Of a stretch of DNA of 64,000 bases, positions 35,470 to 47,369 are shown piece by piece. The notes under the pieces are model-generated. The model was given only the letters and a program-made list of their open reading frames with translations. It did no database searches and was not told the origin of the DNA. Each line of letters opens with the position of its first letter. Position 1 is the stretch's first letter. The stretch is from Bryum argenteum. Lineage: Eukaryota; Streptophyta; Bryopsida; Bryales; Bryaceae. The stretch covers positions 6,530,001-6,594,000 of the forward strand of contig CM073321.1 in the NCBI GenBank assembly GCA_037043015.1, read 5' to 3'. The position numbers and the translations under genes were made by a program.

Positions 35470-36950
35470 CACGCTGGAACACATGAGAAGCAAGGCGGGT
35501 GAGGGAGGAGGGCAGATTCCAAAGGAGAAGTGACAGATGAGAAAGGAGAAGAGGGGAGAGAGGAGGGGAGGGGAGAAGAGAGGAGAGAAGAGGAGAGGGA
35601 AGGGAAGGAGAGAAGATATAAGGAAATTTAAAACACCGGTTTTACTAGGAGAATGTCTGTTTTTGCTTATTCCACAAATATCTAGAGTGGTTGGAGAAGG
35701 TGAAAGGGAGGAGGGGAAACAAGGAGAGGATCAAATGCTCCCAACTTTCAACTTTCAATTCCCCCTCTTATTCAAGATTGAGCTATTACATATCACAATA
35801 TATTCATAATGTAGTATTGGGAGGTAAGATCACGTATTCGTATACATTGAGATGCAAAATATATTCTAATATAGTATTGGGAAATAAGATCACACAATCT
35901 TATACAATTTAAGATCCAAATATAGATCCAAATTTATTTAGTATTGAGAAGTAAGATCAAATATTCGTATACATTTTAACATGCAAAAGTAAATTCTAAT
36001 TTAGTATCGCAAAACAAGATCAAATATTCGTATACATTTTAAGATGCAAAAGTGTATTCTTATTTAGTATTGAGTAGTAAGATTAGAAATTCTTATACAT
36101 TCTAGGATGCAAGAATATATTCTAATAAAGTATTGAGAAGTAACATCAAATATTCGTATACATTTTAGGATGCAAAAATATATTTGTAATATAGTATTGG
36201 AGATTGGGATAAAGAATTTGTATACATTTAAGATCCAAAAATATATCCTAATTTAGTATTGAGAAGTAAGATTATTCTAATATGCTTAATTTTGAATGAG
36301 AGGGGGAATTGGAATGTGGTGGCCTATATTTGAAAAAGAGGGGGAATAAAAAGTTGAAAGTTAGGAGCCTTGGATCCTCCTATCCTTGTTTCTCGACCCC
36401 CCAGGCCCCCACCCCTCTCTCCTACTCCAACCACTCCGTCTATTTGTAGAATGGGCAAGAACAGATGTTCCACCACAAACAGCGGGATTTTAAACTTCTG
36501 GATTTTGTAGGAGAATATTTGGATTTGCCCCATTCCACAAATACCCGAAGTGGTTGGCATCTTTTCTCCTTCCCTTCCTTCTTCGCTCCTCTCCCTTCCG
36601 CTATCTTCCCCTCCCCTCCTCTCTCCCCTCTCTATCCCTCTCATTTCTCTCCCACCACACTTGCCGTGCTCTCCCTAGAACCCCAGTGAGGGATAGGGCG
36701 AACGGTGGTCCACATTCGGCGACTGGCGGTCTACCTAGGTAGACCGGTGGTCCACTTAGGGAGATCGGCGGTCCACTTAGGTAGACCGGCGGTCCATCTA
36801 GGGCGACCGCCGGTCTACCTTGGGCGACAATACGTGGGATAGGGCGTCAACGTGAGGGATAGGGCGACCAATGGTATACCTTGGGCGATCGTCGATTGTC
36901 TCAGGCGACTGCCGATCGTCTAGGGCGACTATCAGTCGCCTACTGGCGCT
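35470..36950 (-). mobile_element. Foldback-like element, copy 2 (inverted)
   Basis: Reverse complement of copy 1. 36275-36900 matches 33240-33904 at roughly 90 percent or better by eye (for example CTATCTTCCCCTCCCCTCCT at 36602 is the complement of 33560-33580). 35828-36275 matches the first units of the 62-bp array, and 35480-35828 matches the 34.6-34.95 kb end block. The copy has fewer array units and a shorter left end than copy 1. Confidence 0.65.
36690..36950. repeat. Hairpin minisatellite cluster D
   Basis: GGTCTACCTAGGTAGACCGG and GGCGACCGCCGGTCTACC type units. Complementary in order to the right half of cluster B. Confidence 0.8.
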
Positions 36951-37131
36951 CACCCAGTGTGACTAAAATTCCTATTTCCACGTCATTTTTGATCCTTCGC
37001 CACGTATAAAAAGAGGTTTTACCTTTAGGTCAAAATGTAAAACTCTCGATGTGTTTTTACTATGCAATTTCTAGTAGGGTCAACAATCCGGTCGAATTCG
37101 ACGTTAAACACACATGGCCAATATTGACAAT

Positions 37132-39502
37132 TCAGAGAGACATTCCAAAAAGTGTGTCACATAAGACAACCCTGGTTGCACTTCTTGATTGAATGGTCAA
37201 AACTCTAGGTGGCTCCACTTCCATGCAACCTGAATTGGATACATTGTCAGGTTCCACTTCAATTTGGCCCATTTCAATTCCTGCCGTGGTAACCGTGCAC
37301 TTCACACTGTCAAGTTTATCGTCGTTGTTAGAGTGTAGGCTGCCTTTATTGTTACCAATGTTCTCTTCATCCATCCGGTTTACCAAGTCTTGTTTCGTTA
37401 GGCAGGTACTCTCATACAGCTGTAAATTTGCCACTCCTTCTCCTTCTGTGTCATTGGCGAATACCGCAAACTGGCGAGGCTGTTCTGGAACATCCTAGTC
37501 GTCATCGAATTCAAACGAGTCCTTGACATGAATAGTCATGTTTCCTTCGTTGTCGTTCCAATTCTCTAGGTCGTCGTGTTCGCTACCGTCATTGAGATAA
37601 TTGTCGTCATCCGCCTCCGGGTTATCCATGAATACACCATCATCCCATTCATTGTCCGATATATATACTCTTCTTCGTCGTAGTCCTCTTCTTCTAAATA
37701 AGTTTCATACCACTTTCTCGGCGATTTTGTACGTTTCTCGCTCGAGTTTGGCGTTTGCATAGATGTATACAAGGTCCTCTCGCTTTGGAAGTTGACAACC
37801 AATTCCTCACTTTGTTGTGCACGAAAGATTACATGCTCCAATTCCTCTCACATGATGAAGCTGAACATGTCAATGCCGAAATCCTCTTCGCAATTTTTGG
37901 CAAGGCATTCCTCCCGACTTGATGCCACCATTGACGTGGTAACAACTCACATTGAGCGGGATCAGGGGCCTCTGAATTGGTGTTAAAAGGACCAGTCCTC
38001 TCCTCATACTGTATGAGTTCCCGCACCACTTCTTCATAGACTACTCTCATAGGGGCGCTAAGCTTCCTTATGACCCGATTTGAAGCTCTTTTTGCTTCTC
38101 CATTCTTTTGAATTGCTCCCAGATTTGTCAAATAAGAGTTCAACAAAGCTGCTGCATAGTGGAGGTCTGTGAGCATCATTTCCCGTCGTTTTTGAAATGC
38201 ATCCTCGTATTTTGTAGCAATTTCGGGGGATAGTTCGAATGGAGGTTCACGCGAAGAGAACACGTGTTCTATAAGGTCTGACATGATCACATAAGCCCTA
38301 GGCATGGCCGGTACTTCCGTCAAACTCCCGAAGAGCTATGAGTATTTGTTAACTACTTTCACAAACTTCGTACAATTCTCCCAGAACTCATCGCTCCTAA
38401 TGCTATTCCTCACATTCCTTGCCTTTGTCTGCAACTGGTGACTGTTTTGCCTGTTGAACAATGTTTGAACAAACACATGCCACTCCACATTGATCACCAT
38501 GTTGTTCAGAGGTTGTTGTAGCTTTAACAACCGCTCTATTATCAAGTAGTTTGTTGCAAATCGAGTTTAAGGTGGTACCTTCACCTGCAGCTTCGGCGAG
38601 TACTTCCTGAATAGAGCAAGTGGGACGTGCGACCCTTTAATAAATGTGCACATTCTCTTGGCTTGCTCCACCAAGTCTTTAACCCATGCCTCTTTCCCCC
38701 AATCTTCTAGAAGGAGGTCTAGAATATGTGCCGCACAACCTTGTCCATATAAGTGAGGATAGTCTATCTGCAACTTCCTGACAGCACCTAACATGGAGCT
38801 TGCATTGTCTGTGCATATCTGAACGATGTTTTGTGGTCCAACCTCCTCTATGTACTTCGCCATTTCATTTGCCACATAAGCGATGTCCTTTTTCTTCCCT
38901 GTAGTATCCACTGATCCCAGAAACACCTCTTCCACTGGGTAAACGAGCATCATGTTAATGAGTGGTCTACTTGTGATATCAGACCACCCATCCGAGCATA
39001 TTGTTCTTCCGTACTTCACGATAGAAAGTTTTGTTCGATCTTCATTCGACCTTTGCACAGCTACCTTCTTCGCATCGAGCATCGTAGTCCTAATAGCATG
39101 ATACAAGGGTGGTTGATATCCACCAATACCGGCCTTTGTTGTCTCTTGAACGGCACTTATGAATGCTGGATGTCGTACGACATTGAATGCAATGTTTGCC
39201 TTATAGAAAAATGAAGCCCACTTTGCATCCAAATTTTGCCTAGTGGCAAGATCAAAGCTATCCTCTATACTCCTTCGCCGTCTGCTAGAGAGTGTAGAGA
39301 TCCTTTGTCCATTGCCGCCATGACTCCCCTTGTTAGAAGATGGCATTTGAATAGACCTTAGGTTAGAGGATGGCACTTGTACAGACTTGACGTGAGGGGA
39401 ATCTATGTTCTCTATAGTTTCCCTTGCCACATATGGTATGCCGGCATCCACTCGTGAGTCAGGAACAACATCCGCATAACAAATGTTGTTCTTTGGAACC
39501 AT
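37132..39502 (-). pseudogene. hAT transposase, DUF659 and hAT dimerisation type, broken
   Basis: One minus-strand frame runs from 39502 to 37829 (about 560 codons), broken by TAA 38567-38569 and TAG 38336-38338. The central part has the DUF659 signature (FKAN-like FYKANIAFNVV, then ICSDGWSDITSRPLINMMLV and QICTDNASSMLGAVRKL). The motif TRFATNYL follows the TAA. The C-terminal dimerisation domain is clear (WWHQVGRNALPKIAKRISAL, SASSCERNWSM). After ERNWSM the frame shifts, and a further segment (37841-37566, then 37434-37132) completes the tail. hAT transposases cut and paste DNA with short inverted ends and 8-bp target duplications. I saw no BED finger upstream. Hairpin clusters D and E flank the gene, as subterminal repeats would. 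Confidence 0.85.
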
Positions 39503-39964
39503 CCCTCCACAGTCACGGAATAGCTCGAGAACTCCACAGGGTAACCTCGTACACCGGGGTAATGGGGAATTCTGAGTATATCAGAAGTGAGCAAATGCTC
39601 GTTGCCTTACAAAGACTGTGTTTTTCCTATAGAATAAGCACACGCGAGTATTTGGCTTGTCGTTCCGTTCCGTGGATACTTGTAGCCAATTGTCCTATTT
39701 GCGAGTTTCTCTTCTATTATATGCTACCCCGTTGGATTGGGAAGAATGCTCTATGTTCTGGATTCGCACCCCCGCCGGTGCAATGAAATTGGTGACGACA
39801 ACGCACACTACAAGGACTCAAGGTACTCTTTGCACATATAGACCGAGCGGGGGGCTTCTCATGGGGAGACCCAAGACAACGGGCAAAGCACAAAGGAAAG
39901 TGGCTTCAAGCCCGTGAACGACTCCTTATATATTCCATACTTCTGTAAGTCGGGGGCAAATGCG

Positions 39965-40140
39965 CATAGAAGGCGACCGGCCGTTCGGCAAGGTCGCCAC
40001 AGCCAGATCGCAGTCGCCCTAACAACAACGCTGTTGCGCCATATGAACCGCCGGTTGCCCTGGCCTTGACTTCATTGCGCTAGCTGGACCGCCGGTCGCC
40101 CTAGCCCTGACCCAGTTGAACCGTCGGTCGCCCTAGCGAT
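39965..40140. repeat. Hairpin minisatellite cluster E (5' side of hAT)
   Basis: GGCGACCGGCCGTTCGGC, GGACCGCCGGTCGCCCTAGC and GAACCGTCGGTCGCCCTAGC type units. Confidence 0.7.
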
Positions 40141-40785
40141 GAGAGATTTTTTCGACGAAGAACACTTTACTCCCCAACCACAAATTTGTTGGGGGCCATG
40201 GTCAATATTCATGTTCCACGGAGTACAGCGACCCTGAACTACAGTCACGGAGACCATGCGGCTCAAAAATGTTTGATTGGCAATTGTGCTTTCCTTTTTT
40301 TTTTTAAGAAAAAACAAATAAAGGGAACATGGGAAGGCAAGAGAGAAAACAATAAGGACTCGTAATCGAAAATAGAGTTTTAACTTCTCTTGCTCCAAAT
40401 CCAAAAAATAAAGGGATTAATATTGCTCAATCCACATTCTCTAAATAATTAAGAATGATAAAAATTGCCATATATCAATGAAGGTACCTTGGACATTGAA
40501 GGTTTTTCCTTTATGCTTATACCAAATGCAATAGTGAGATTTCATTCACCTAGAATATTTAAATTGAAGAAAATCAAAAACTTCATATTCACATTCAACG
40601 TTTTTGCATACAAAATGGCAGTTGCACTTAGTGTTTGATATTGAGTACACTACTTTTCTACAACTGCTAAAAAAATGTGATTAACTAACTACCAGTCATT
40701 CTTCGCTTGGGCCGTCTTCATTATAAAGTTGGCTTGGCCCTCCTTCTGTACAAACTTGGCTTGGCCCCCCTTCATCCAAATGTGC
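40141..40785. other. AT-rich spacer, no gene seen
   Basis: No coding signature. A local repeat GGCTTGGCCCTCCTTCTGTA / GGCTTGGCCCCCCTTCATC occurs at about 40732-40780. Confidence 0.4.
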
Positions 40786-40789
40786 TTCA

Positions 40790-41330
40790 TCTTACTCCAT
40801 GGTTTCGTTCGGCTCCTCTTCATCCACTTCTTGCCTTTCGGTCATTTCTTCTTCCGAATCTGACCAAACTATGTCCTCATCAGGGATTCGTCCTCTGTAA
40901 CCCCTAGACGTTGTAAGACCTTCTCGTAGGTTCTCCGCTGGATAAAGAGCTTGCGGAATATGGGGTTCTGTTGGCTTAATTGTTTGAGGGGATTTTTTAA
41001 CGTCCTCCAATCCACCTCCCTATGCAAAATTATCTCCGCGTACACCATTTGTGCTATGTTGTACGAAACCTCGTTGCTCACCACATGCACACCGGCGTAG
41101 AGGAACTTCTACACTCAATACATCGTTGCACAAATTCATCGTGATTGCAATAGTGCAAGTTTGCGCAATTCAAGCGGCAATGAAACTCTTGACGATAGTG
41201 TGGAAATAAATGGCCGATGTAGCACCAAGCAATGTACCACTTGCAAGTCTTAAGGGTCCACGGTCCCTCTACTGTCGCCCACCTCGGAAAAGCATGTTGC
41301 GTGGGATCTATGAGAATCTTGTGAAATCTC
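40790..41330 (-). pseudogene. Truncated paralog of the 44-46 kb coiled-coil gene
   Basis: VVSNEVSYNIAQMVYAEIIL followed by VDWRTLKN (about 41090-40970) matches NEVSYYIAQMVYAEVILEK and VDWSPLN of the intact gene. Nucleotide similarity continues upstream through the start region (CATCGGCC, TTTGTGCAACGATGTATTGA) to about 41330. Downstream the frame shifts and breaks after LREGLTTSRGY, which corresponds to PREGLTAARNW. Only the N-terminal quarter remains. The adjacent upstream sequence also matches (ACACCAGACAATGCG at 41608 and 46067), so the duplicated unit includes the promoter region. Confidence 0.6.
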
Positions 41331-41520
41331 CTTTGCTTCTTTCATTTCTTCTTGCGGTTCTTGTCTCTCGCTATCTTTTGCTCCTGGCTAGACGTCATCG
41401 TCACCCAAATGCTAACCAACGAAGAAACTTTTAGAAATACTCAAAACAAAGTTATATCTATTCCGTGGACTAACATAGAATTTGATAAATTCGAAAATCG
41501 AGCACCACGTATGTGTAAAA

Positions 41521-41560
41521 AGTGGCACGTGTGGCACGTGTGGCACGTGTGTGCCAATCA
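41521..41560. promoter_or_regulatory. Three tandem CACGTG boxes
   Basis: GGCACGTGT is repeated three times with an 11-bp or similar step (41523-41552). CACGTG is the G-box core bound by plant bZIP and bHLH factors. The boxes lie about 200 bp upstream (minus strand) of the truncated coiled-coil paralog; the intact gene has no such triplet. Confidence 0.35.
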
Positions 41561-41689
41561 CCGCACGCTCTAGCGCTCGAACAAGCAGGCGGCAACCAGA
41601 GGTTGACACCAGACAATGCGCAAGGTCCGACACGTGGAGGTGAAAAATGCCGACTGCCGGTGTCCGCGCGTACTTGTAACCCTAGTGTT

Positions 41690-42010
41690 GGGGCGACCAC
41701 CAATCCAGCGGATGGGCGAACGTCGGTCGCTAGGGCGACCGCCGATCCAGCAGATGGGCGAACGTCGCTCACTGGGGCGACCGCCGATATAGCCGATGGG
41801 CGACCGCCGATCCACCTGGTGGGCGACCGTCGGTTAGAGGGCGCGACCTCCAGATGAGAGGGCGCGATGTAAGTCTGGGGTCGCGACCTCTAGATCGCGC
41901 GACCGCCGATGCAGCGGACGGGCAAAAGTCGATCATTGGAGCGACCGCCGATCCAGCTGGTGGGCGAACGTAGGTCAGAGGTCGATCGGCGGTATAGATG
42001 ATGGGCAAGG
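41690..42010. repeat. Hairpin minisatellite cluster F, about 41-bp unit
   Basis: Alternation of GGGCGACCGCCGATCCAGC and GATGGGCGAACGTCGGTC-like halves gives a unit of about 41 bp repeated five to seven times. Confidence 0.75.
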
Positions 42011-42099
42011 ACTAACCTTCCCTCCAGCGTATTTGTAAAAATTATCAAAGGAGTAACGAATTCATATGATGGATTTTGGTTGCAAGTATTTGGAACCAT

Positions 42100-43190
42100 C
42101 AAAACTATAAAAAAAAAAGAGATAAAATAGATAAATGGGGCAATAATGTGATTTTAATACTTGGACTTGCTAATAATGACCCTATGAAAATGCTGGAATC
42201 TTAAAAAAACTCATACGGAAATCGCATTTATATGTCATAATTTAGGTGCACCCACCAGCACTTCGAATGATAAGGGAAAAGAGAATAAAAGGGTAGAGGA
42301 GGTGATACTAACACTTGAATAAGGTAATAAGGGCCTTATGAATGTAATGGAAGTGTTCCTATAACCATAGGAGAATGCAAACTATGTGCTTGAATTTATA
42401 TGGGGATATTGAATTGGTAGGGTTTAAAGTAAGGGGGCATATGTAAATATATAAGCAAAAAGGGAGTGGAAGGGGTGTTGATAATTTTCGTAGGTGATTT
42501 ATATAGTATAAAAAATATGGTAAAAATCTTAGGGCCACGGGAGGAACAGAAGTATTTTTCCCAAATTTCTTAAAATTAAATAGTCATGTGAAAGTAGGGG
42601 GTGTGCGGAGATGCATACGAAAACAAAGTGGGGAATGTAATTTTAACATTTGGACTAGCTAATATGGATCATATAAAAATGATGGAACCATCAAAAATAT
42701 TATAGGAAAACCTGTACTATTTTTCCCAAATAAATACAGAATGTTCGAAGTAACTAGAGCTTTAAATAATAGACAAAAAATAGTTAAATGGAGAGAAAAA
42801 ATAATTTTAAATCTTGGACTATTTAATAAGTACCTTATGAACATGATGGAGCTATAAAAAAAATCGTAGGAGTAAAGGATTTATAGGGTGGATTTTGGTT
42901 GCAAGTACTTAGAAACACCAGAACTTTTTAAAATAAGAAAAAATAGATAAAGGGGGTAAGGGGACAATCTAAACCCTTAGACTAGCTAATTATGACCCTA
43001 TGGAAATGGTGGTGTTATTTAGAAAATCATGGGGATAACGCATCTAGAGGTCATCATTTACTTGCAAGTCTTAGCAGAATATTGAATAATATAGGGAAAA
43101 TAGATTTGTGGAAAGGGATAACGATTTTAAAACTTGTGTTGACTAAAAAAGACCTTATAAAAATTATGAAAAAATAAAATTTTCTAGTAA
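42100..43190. repeat. Decayed tandem array, about 164-bp monomer
   Basis: The block ATTTTAAYACTTGGACTAGCTAAT followed by GACCYTATGAAAATGGTGG (split here by variation) recurs near 42161, 42313, 42649, 42813, 42977 and 43131. Spacings are 152, 336 (two units), 164, 164 and 154. Most units also have a TAAATGGGG/TAAAGGGGG stretch before the block. Identity is low, so the array is old. Confidence 0.55.
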
Positions 43191-43429
43191 GCGAAATGTA
43201 TCTACATGTCATGATTTACTTTGACTTTGTTGGATGCTGAGTAATTGAGGAAGTTATACTAAAGGGGGGAGGAGGTGGTTTTATTTTTTTCTTTAACCGT
43301 ATTAAATATGTTGAATCATAAAAGAAGCCACATGGAACTTGGATTTACATGGAAAAAAATACTTGGTGTTAATTTGATTCAACCTTGGCACGGTATAGAA
43401 TACTTGGTGTTAATTTGATTCAACCCTCT

Positions 43430-43665
43430 AGATCGCACAACCGCCGATACAGCGGACGGGCGTACGTCGGTTACTGGGGCGACCGCCGATCCAGATGATG
43501 GGCAAACGTCGCTGAAAGGGCGACTGGCGGTCCACGTGATGGGCAATGACCCAAGGAGAAAGTGTCCGCGAGCCTCTGCGCACCCCTCCTGATGGGGCGA
43601 CCGCCGATACAGCCGATGGGCGAACGTCGTTGAGAGGGCGACCAGCGATCTACGTCATGGGCGCG
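43430..43665. repeat. Hairpin minisatellite cluster G
   Basis: Same two half-units as cluster F (GGCGACCGCCGATCCAGATG, GGGCGTACGTCGGTTACT). It lies on the other side of the 164-bp array from cluster F. Confidence 0.7.
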
Positions 43666-44370
43666 AATGTCTGCTTCCCCCCCTTTTGCTACAAATCTTT
43701 TTCTTCATATTTGAGTTCATGTACGATTATACTAAATCATTACCTTTAGATGTTTTGGGGGGTTTGTCAAAATATTCATTGACTCTAAATACTTGCAAGT
43801 AAATCCCACCATATATTCATAGGTAACTTCAACAACTTAGTTACGATTCCAAATTTTTACAAATTATTTATCATTACTTAATCGTGGATTAAGGCTAATC
43901 AAAGCTTTCCAAAATTCAATATCCTTATATATAAATATGGATTGGTATAGACGACATACTTTTTTAAAATACCACCATCCAAAGTATCCACCAACCTACC
44001 AACATACAAACCTACCAACTTAAATAATTACCAACCTACATACCATTCTAGCAACCTTTTTTTACATATTTCTACTTCATGCATTTAAAATAAAAAATAT
44101 AAATATAAAAAGAATAAACACGATGATAAAACTAACACCGTGGGCATATATACAAATAATAAACATAACATCGTTCAACGGGTATCTTACTAGTACAAAC
44201 ATATCATATAATAAAAAAGGTACACTGTATAACATCCAGCCTTGCACATATCTCCCAACTTTCAATTCAAAAATAAAATAAAGTAAATGGATATAACCAA
44301 CACACGAAAGTCCTTCTAAAATTTGATTCCGCTTACTGTAATCTTCTTCCATTATTTTTCCGATTGTTTC
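43666..44370. other. AT-rich spacer, no gene seen
   Basis: Words such as ACCAACCTACCAACATACAA repeat locally near 43990-44045. No coding signature. The minus-strand frame at 44352-44077 is hydrophobic and AT-driven. Confidence 0.4.
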
Positions 44371-45834
44371 TCAATGGTACCAGCTCCGATATTTCTCCAT
44401 TGTCTTATTTGCAATACATAGATCTTCGATCCTTGCTTTTAAGAACCTCTCCCCTTTTGCGGACACAAGTAGCTTTTTGACCAACTCCTCAATTGTTTCA
44501 TTGCGCTGTGAACTTTGACCCTCTTCTGCAATATCCACAGTTCCATCTATTCTATTGAGTACTAACTTTTGCTTGTTCTCCTTCAATCTTCTTGATGCTA
44601 GGTTCACCCTTTCGATCTCAGCTCTCAAGGCATCGCATGCCGAAATGAATTCCTTTAGCTTCTTTTCACAATGACCTTGGTCCTTGGCTCCTTCAACCAT
44701 AATATCCTTCTCGCGACCCCAATCATTGACCACAAACCATTCGTCGACGTGATTATATCTCCTTCGCACATCTTTGAAATGTTTTTTCTGCTTTCTGAGC
44801 TCTTTCTCATAATCGACCTGATCCGATGCATCCAAAGCTAGAAAAACATTCGTCGCCACGTCTTGGACCTTATTTTTTGCATCCTTGATTTCCTGAATGT
44901 CATGTTGGAGTTCAACACACTTTGTCCGTTCGGATGACAAAGCATGAAACAAATATTCATAATCCTCATAAGCCCTCTTCACCTCCTTCATCCACGAATC
45001 TTTGACTTCCTTCGGGCGTTTTGCTTTGAAGACTACTTGAACTTCCTTCTCCAGCTCTACTTCTTCATTTCCTTCTCTTTCTGGCCGTTTAGTCTTTTCC
45101 ATTGGATATTCTTGAGTCCCCTCCTCTACGCTAACATTTGTTTGAGGAGGGGCGCTCATAGTGGGCCCAACTATAACTTCGGGTGGACCCAAAGTACAAG
45201 CACCAAACATTCCTTCAACCTCCATGTGTTCAATGACATCGGCTTTTCCTTCTGTTTGTAGGTCCTCGACGTGCTTGACAGGTGCATTAGTCACCTCCAA
45301 ATCTTGTACGCTTGTTTCACCCACAAGAAAGTGTTCTACGTCACCAATAGAACCTTCTAAAAGAGGAGTATGATGCTTCCTCTCTTGAACCTCTTCTTCA
45401 TCATAATTAGGATTTTCCACAACATATACTTCATCTTCATCCCCATCTTTCCAATTCCTTGCTGCTGTAAGACCTTCTCGTGGGTTTTTTGACAATGGAG
45501 CTCTTAGAATGTCTTGCTTGGTTGGTAGGAAGATTTGTGGTGTTTCATTCAATGGGCTCCAATCCACCACTTTCTCCAATATTACCTCCGCATACACCAT
45601 TTGAGCAATATAATACGAAACCTCGTTCTTGGTGACATTCTTGCTTTTATAAAGGAACCTCCACACTTCAATACATCGTTGTACAAATTGGTCATGCTTA
45701 CAATAGTGTAGATTTGTAGCATTTACTTTGATGTGCATCTTTGTCGAAAGTGTCGAAACAACTTGCCGATGTGGCACTACGCGATGTAATTCTTGACTGT
45801 TTTCTGATTCCAAACACCCTCTTCGGTCTCCCAC
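44371..45834 (-). CDS. Intact 487-codon coiled-coil protein, unknown family
   Basis: A single uninterrupted minus-strand frame of 487 codons, remarkable among so many broken ones. It begins right after TTTTCCAG (45835-45842), so 45834 may be an exon start rather than the true start; an ATG upstream (about 45860) with its own short frame is a candidate first exon. The N-terminal 120 residues form a conserved module shared with the fragment at 40.8-41.3 kb (DQFVQRCIEVWRFLYKS, YYIAQMVYAEVIL). Residues about 120-280 are acidic and likely disordered. Residues 290-480 are a Lys/Glu-rich coiled coil ending at TAG/TGA-free sequence up to the stop at 44371. No enzyme motif. Duplication within 4 kb and the surrounding repeats suggest a mobile-element passenger gene. 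Confidence 0.55.
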   Translation of the reverse strand: MGDRRGCLESENSQELHRVVPHRQVVSTLSTKMHIKVNATNLHYCKHDQFVQRCIEVWRFLYKSKNVTKNEVSYYIAQMVYAEVILEKVVDWSPLNETPQIFLPTKQDILRAPLSKNPREGLTAARNWKDGDEDEVYVVENPNYDEEEVQERKHHTPLLEGSIGDVEHFLVGETSVQDLEVTNAPVKHVEDLQTEGKADVIEHMEVEGMFGACTLGPPEVIVGPTMSAPPQTNVSVEEGTQEYPMEKTKRPEREGNEEVELEKEVQVVFKAKRPKEVKDSWMKEVKRAYEDYEYLFHALSSERTKCVELQHDIQEIKDAKNKVQDVATNVFLALDASDQVDYEKELRKQKKHFKDVRRRYNHVDEWFVVNDWGREKDIMVEGAKDQGHCEKKLKEFISACDALRAEIERVNLASRRLKENKQKLVLNRIDGTVDIAEEGQSSQRNETIEELVKKLLVSAKGERFLKARIEDLCIANKTMEKYRSWYH

Positions 45835-46089
45835 CTGGAAAATGCGCGTTGAGGGGCATCTTGTAGAATACAGTGATTCCTCTTCTGTTTCTTTCCTTTC
45901 CTATCGCGTCGTTGGTCGAGTACTATTCAACGTTCCGCAATTGTACTCATTGTTACCTTCGAACGCGGAAATGCGGCTATGATGTGCTATTTGACGCAAA
46001 ACACCAAAAATAGTGCAGTCCACGTTGGCCGAGCAATCGAGCAAGCAAGTGGCAACTTTGAGGCGACACCAGACAATGCGGAACACCAC

Positions 46090-47369
46090 GCCACGTGGAC
46101 TGAAAAGTGACGTCGTTTAGATCGATATAAGTTTAATCACAATTTTAAAATATAATTTTCAGCATTCTCAAAATTCTCAACATAAAATTCTCATCAAATA
46201 TTGGTTCCAAAAGTACCCTCAGTAATGGGTTGATTAGAATGTCCGCGAATCATTAGTCTTCTTGACTTCAAATATTTACCTTCATATGGTGGTCACTCAT
46301 TTTTTCTTCAAACATATAATATGTCATGATATATCACCTTTTAACTTGGTAAGCAACTATTTCTCTCACTGCTTACTAGGCTATATGCACAAATCCCTTG
46401 CACTTAATTGTATTTCAAGGCGTTATTATTTGACTTGCCAAAATTTTCAAAATCCTGCCCCCTCTCAATTTAACCAATGTTATAATGTTATGAGGCAATA
46501 AACTCATTGCAAGGATAACCTATTAGTATACATATACTTGGATATTGTATATGGAGAACTTATAATTTATTAAAGGCCCCACTGATATAAAAAGAAACTA
46601 GAAATTGTTCTTGAATGTGATGTTAGAATACGAAGTGCAGTTTTGGTGCAATGATGGTATCTTATCTAGATGCTAGAAATTGACTACCTTGGATTACATT
46701 CTAAGATTGTAGCTATTAAATCGTTAGATGCATTAAAGTATTTCATGCATTGAAGAGGCTGATGCTCTACAAATGAATTCACATTTTATCACTTATTATA
46801 AATGGTTAGGCACATTATGAATGCATTATTTAAGTATATATGGACTTTGACGTGATTTATGGACAGAGAATGGTGTGTAGGGATCTGGAGATAGCTCCAT
46901 CATCAACACAAAATATGAGAAAAGAAGTAATTGCAGACGAAAAGTACATGAAAAATACAAAATACACGAAGAAAAACGGAATGTCATGGTCTACGTATTG
47001 GTTTGTTTAGAGCATCCTCCGATGATAATTTTTTAATAGTAGTATACAATCTAAAGCAATGATGATTGAATGAGATGAGCAAAGCCTGTGAAACAATAGA
47101 GAATCCGAGGGAATTCAACAAGAGTGATAACCTCAATAGACCCGGGCGAGTAATTATCAATTGGAATTTTGAACGACTGTGTGAATTCCACCCAGCAAGG
47201 AATTGAAGGGCAATGATCTATACAAGTTCAGAACATTCTTGAATACATTCATGTAATCGAAGAAGTATCAATGGGGAGATCCACCGATGCAACCCTCGAC
47301 GGCAATGTGGTCGTCAAAGGACTGCGAAGATCTTAAATTCTATCTACTCTTGTACAGTACAGTTGCTGT
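46090..47369. other. AT-rich spacer, no gene seen
   Basis: No coding signature on either strand and no clear repeat. Confidence 0.45.
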
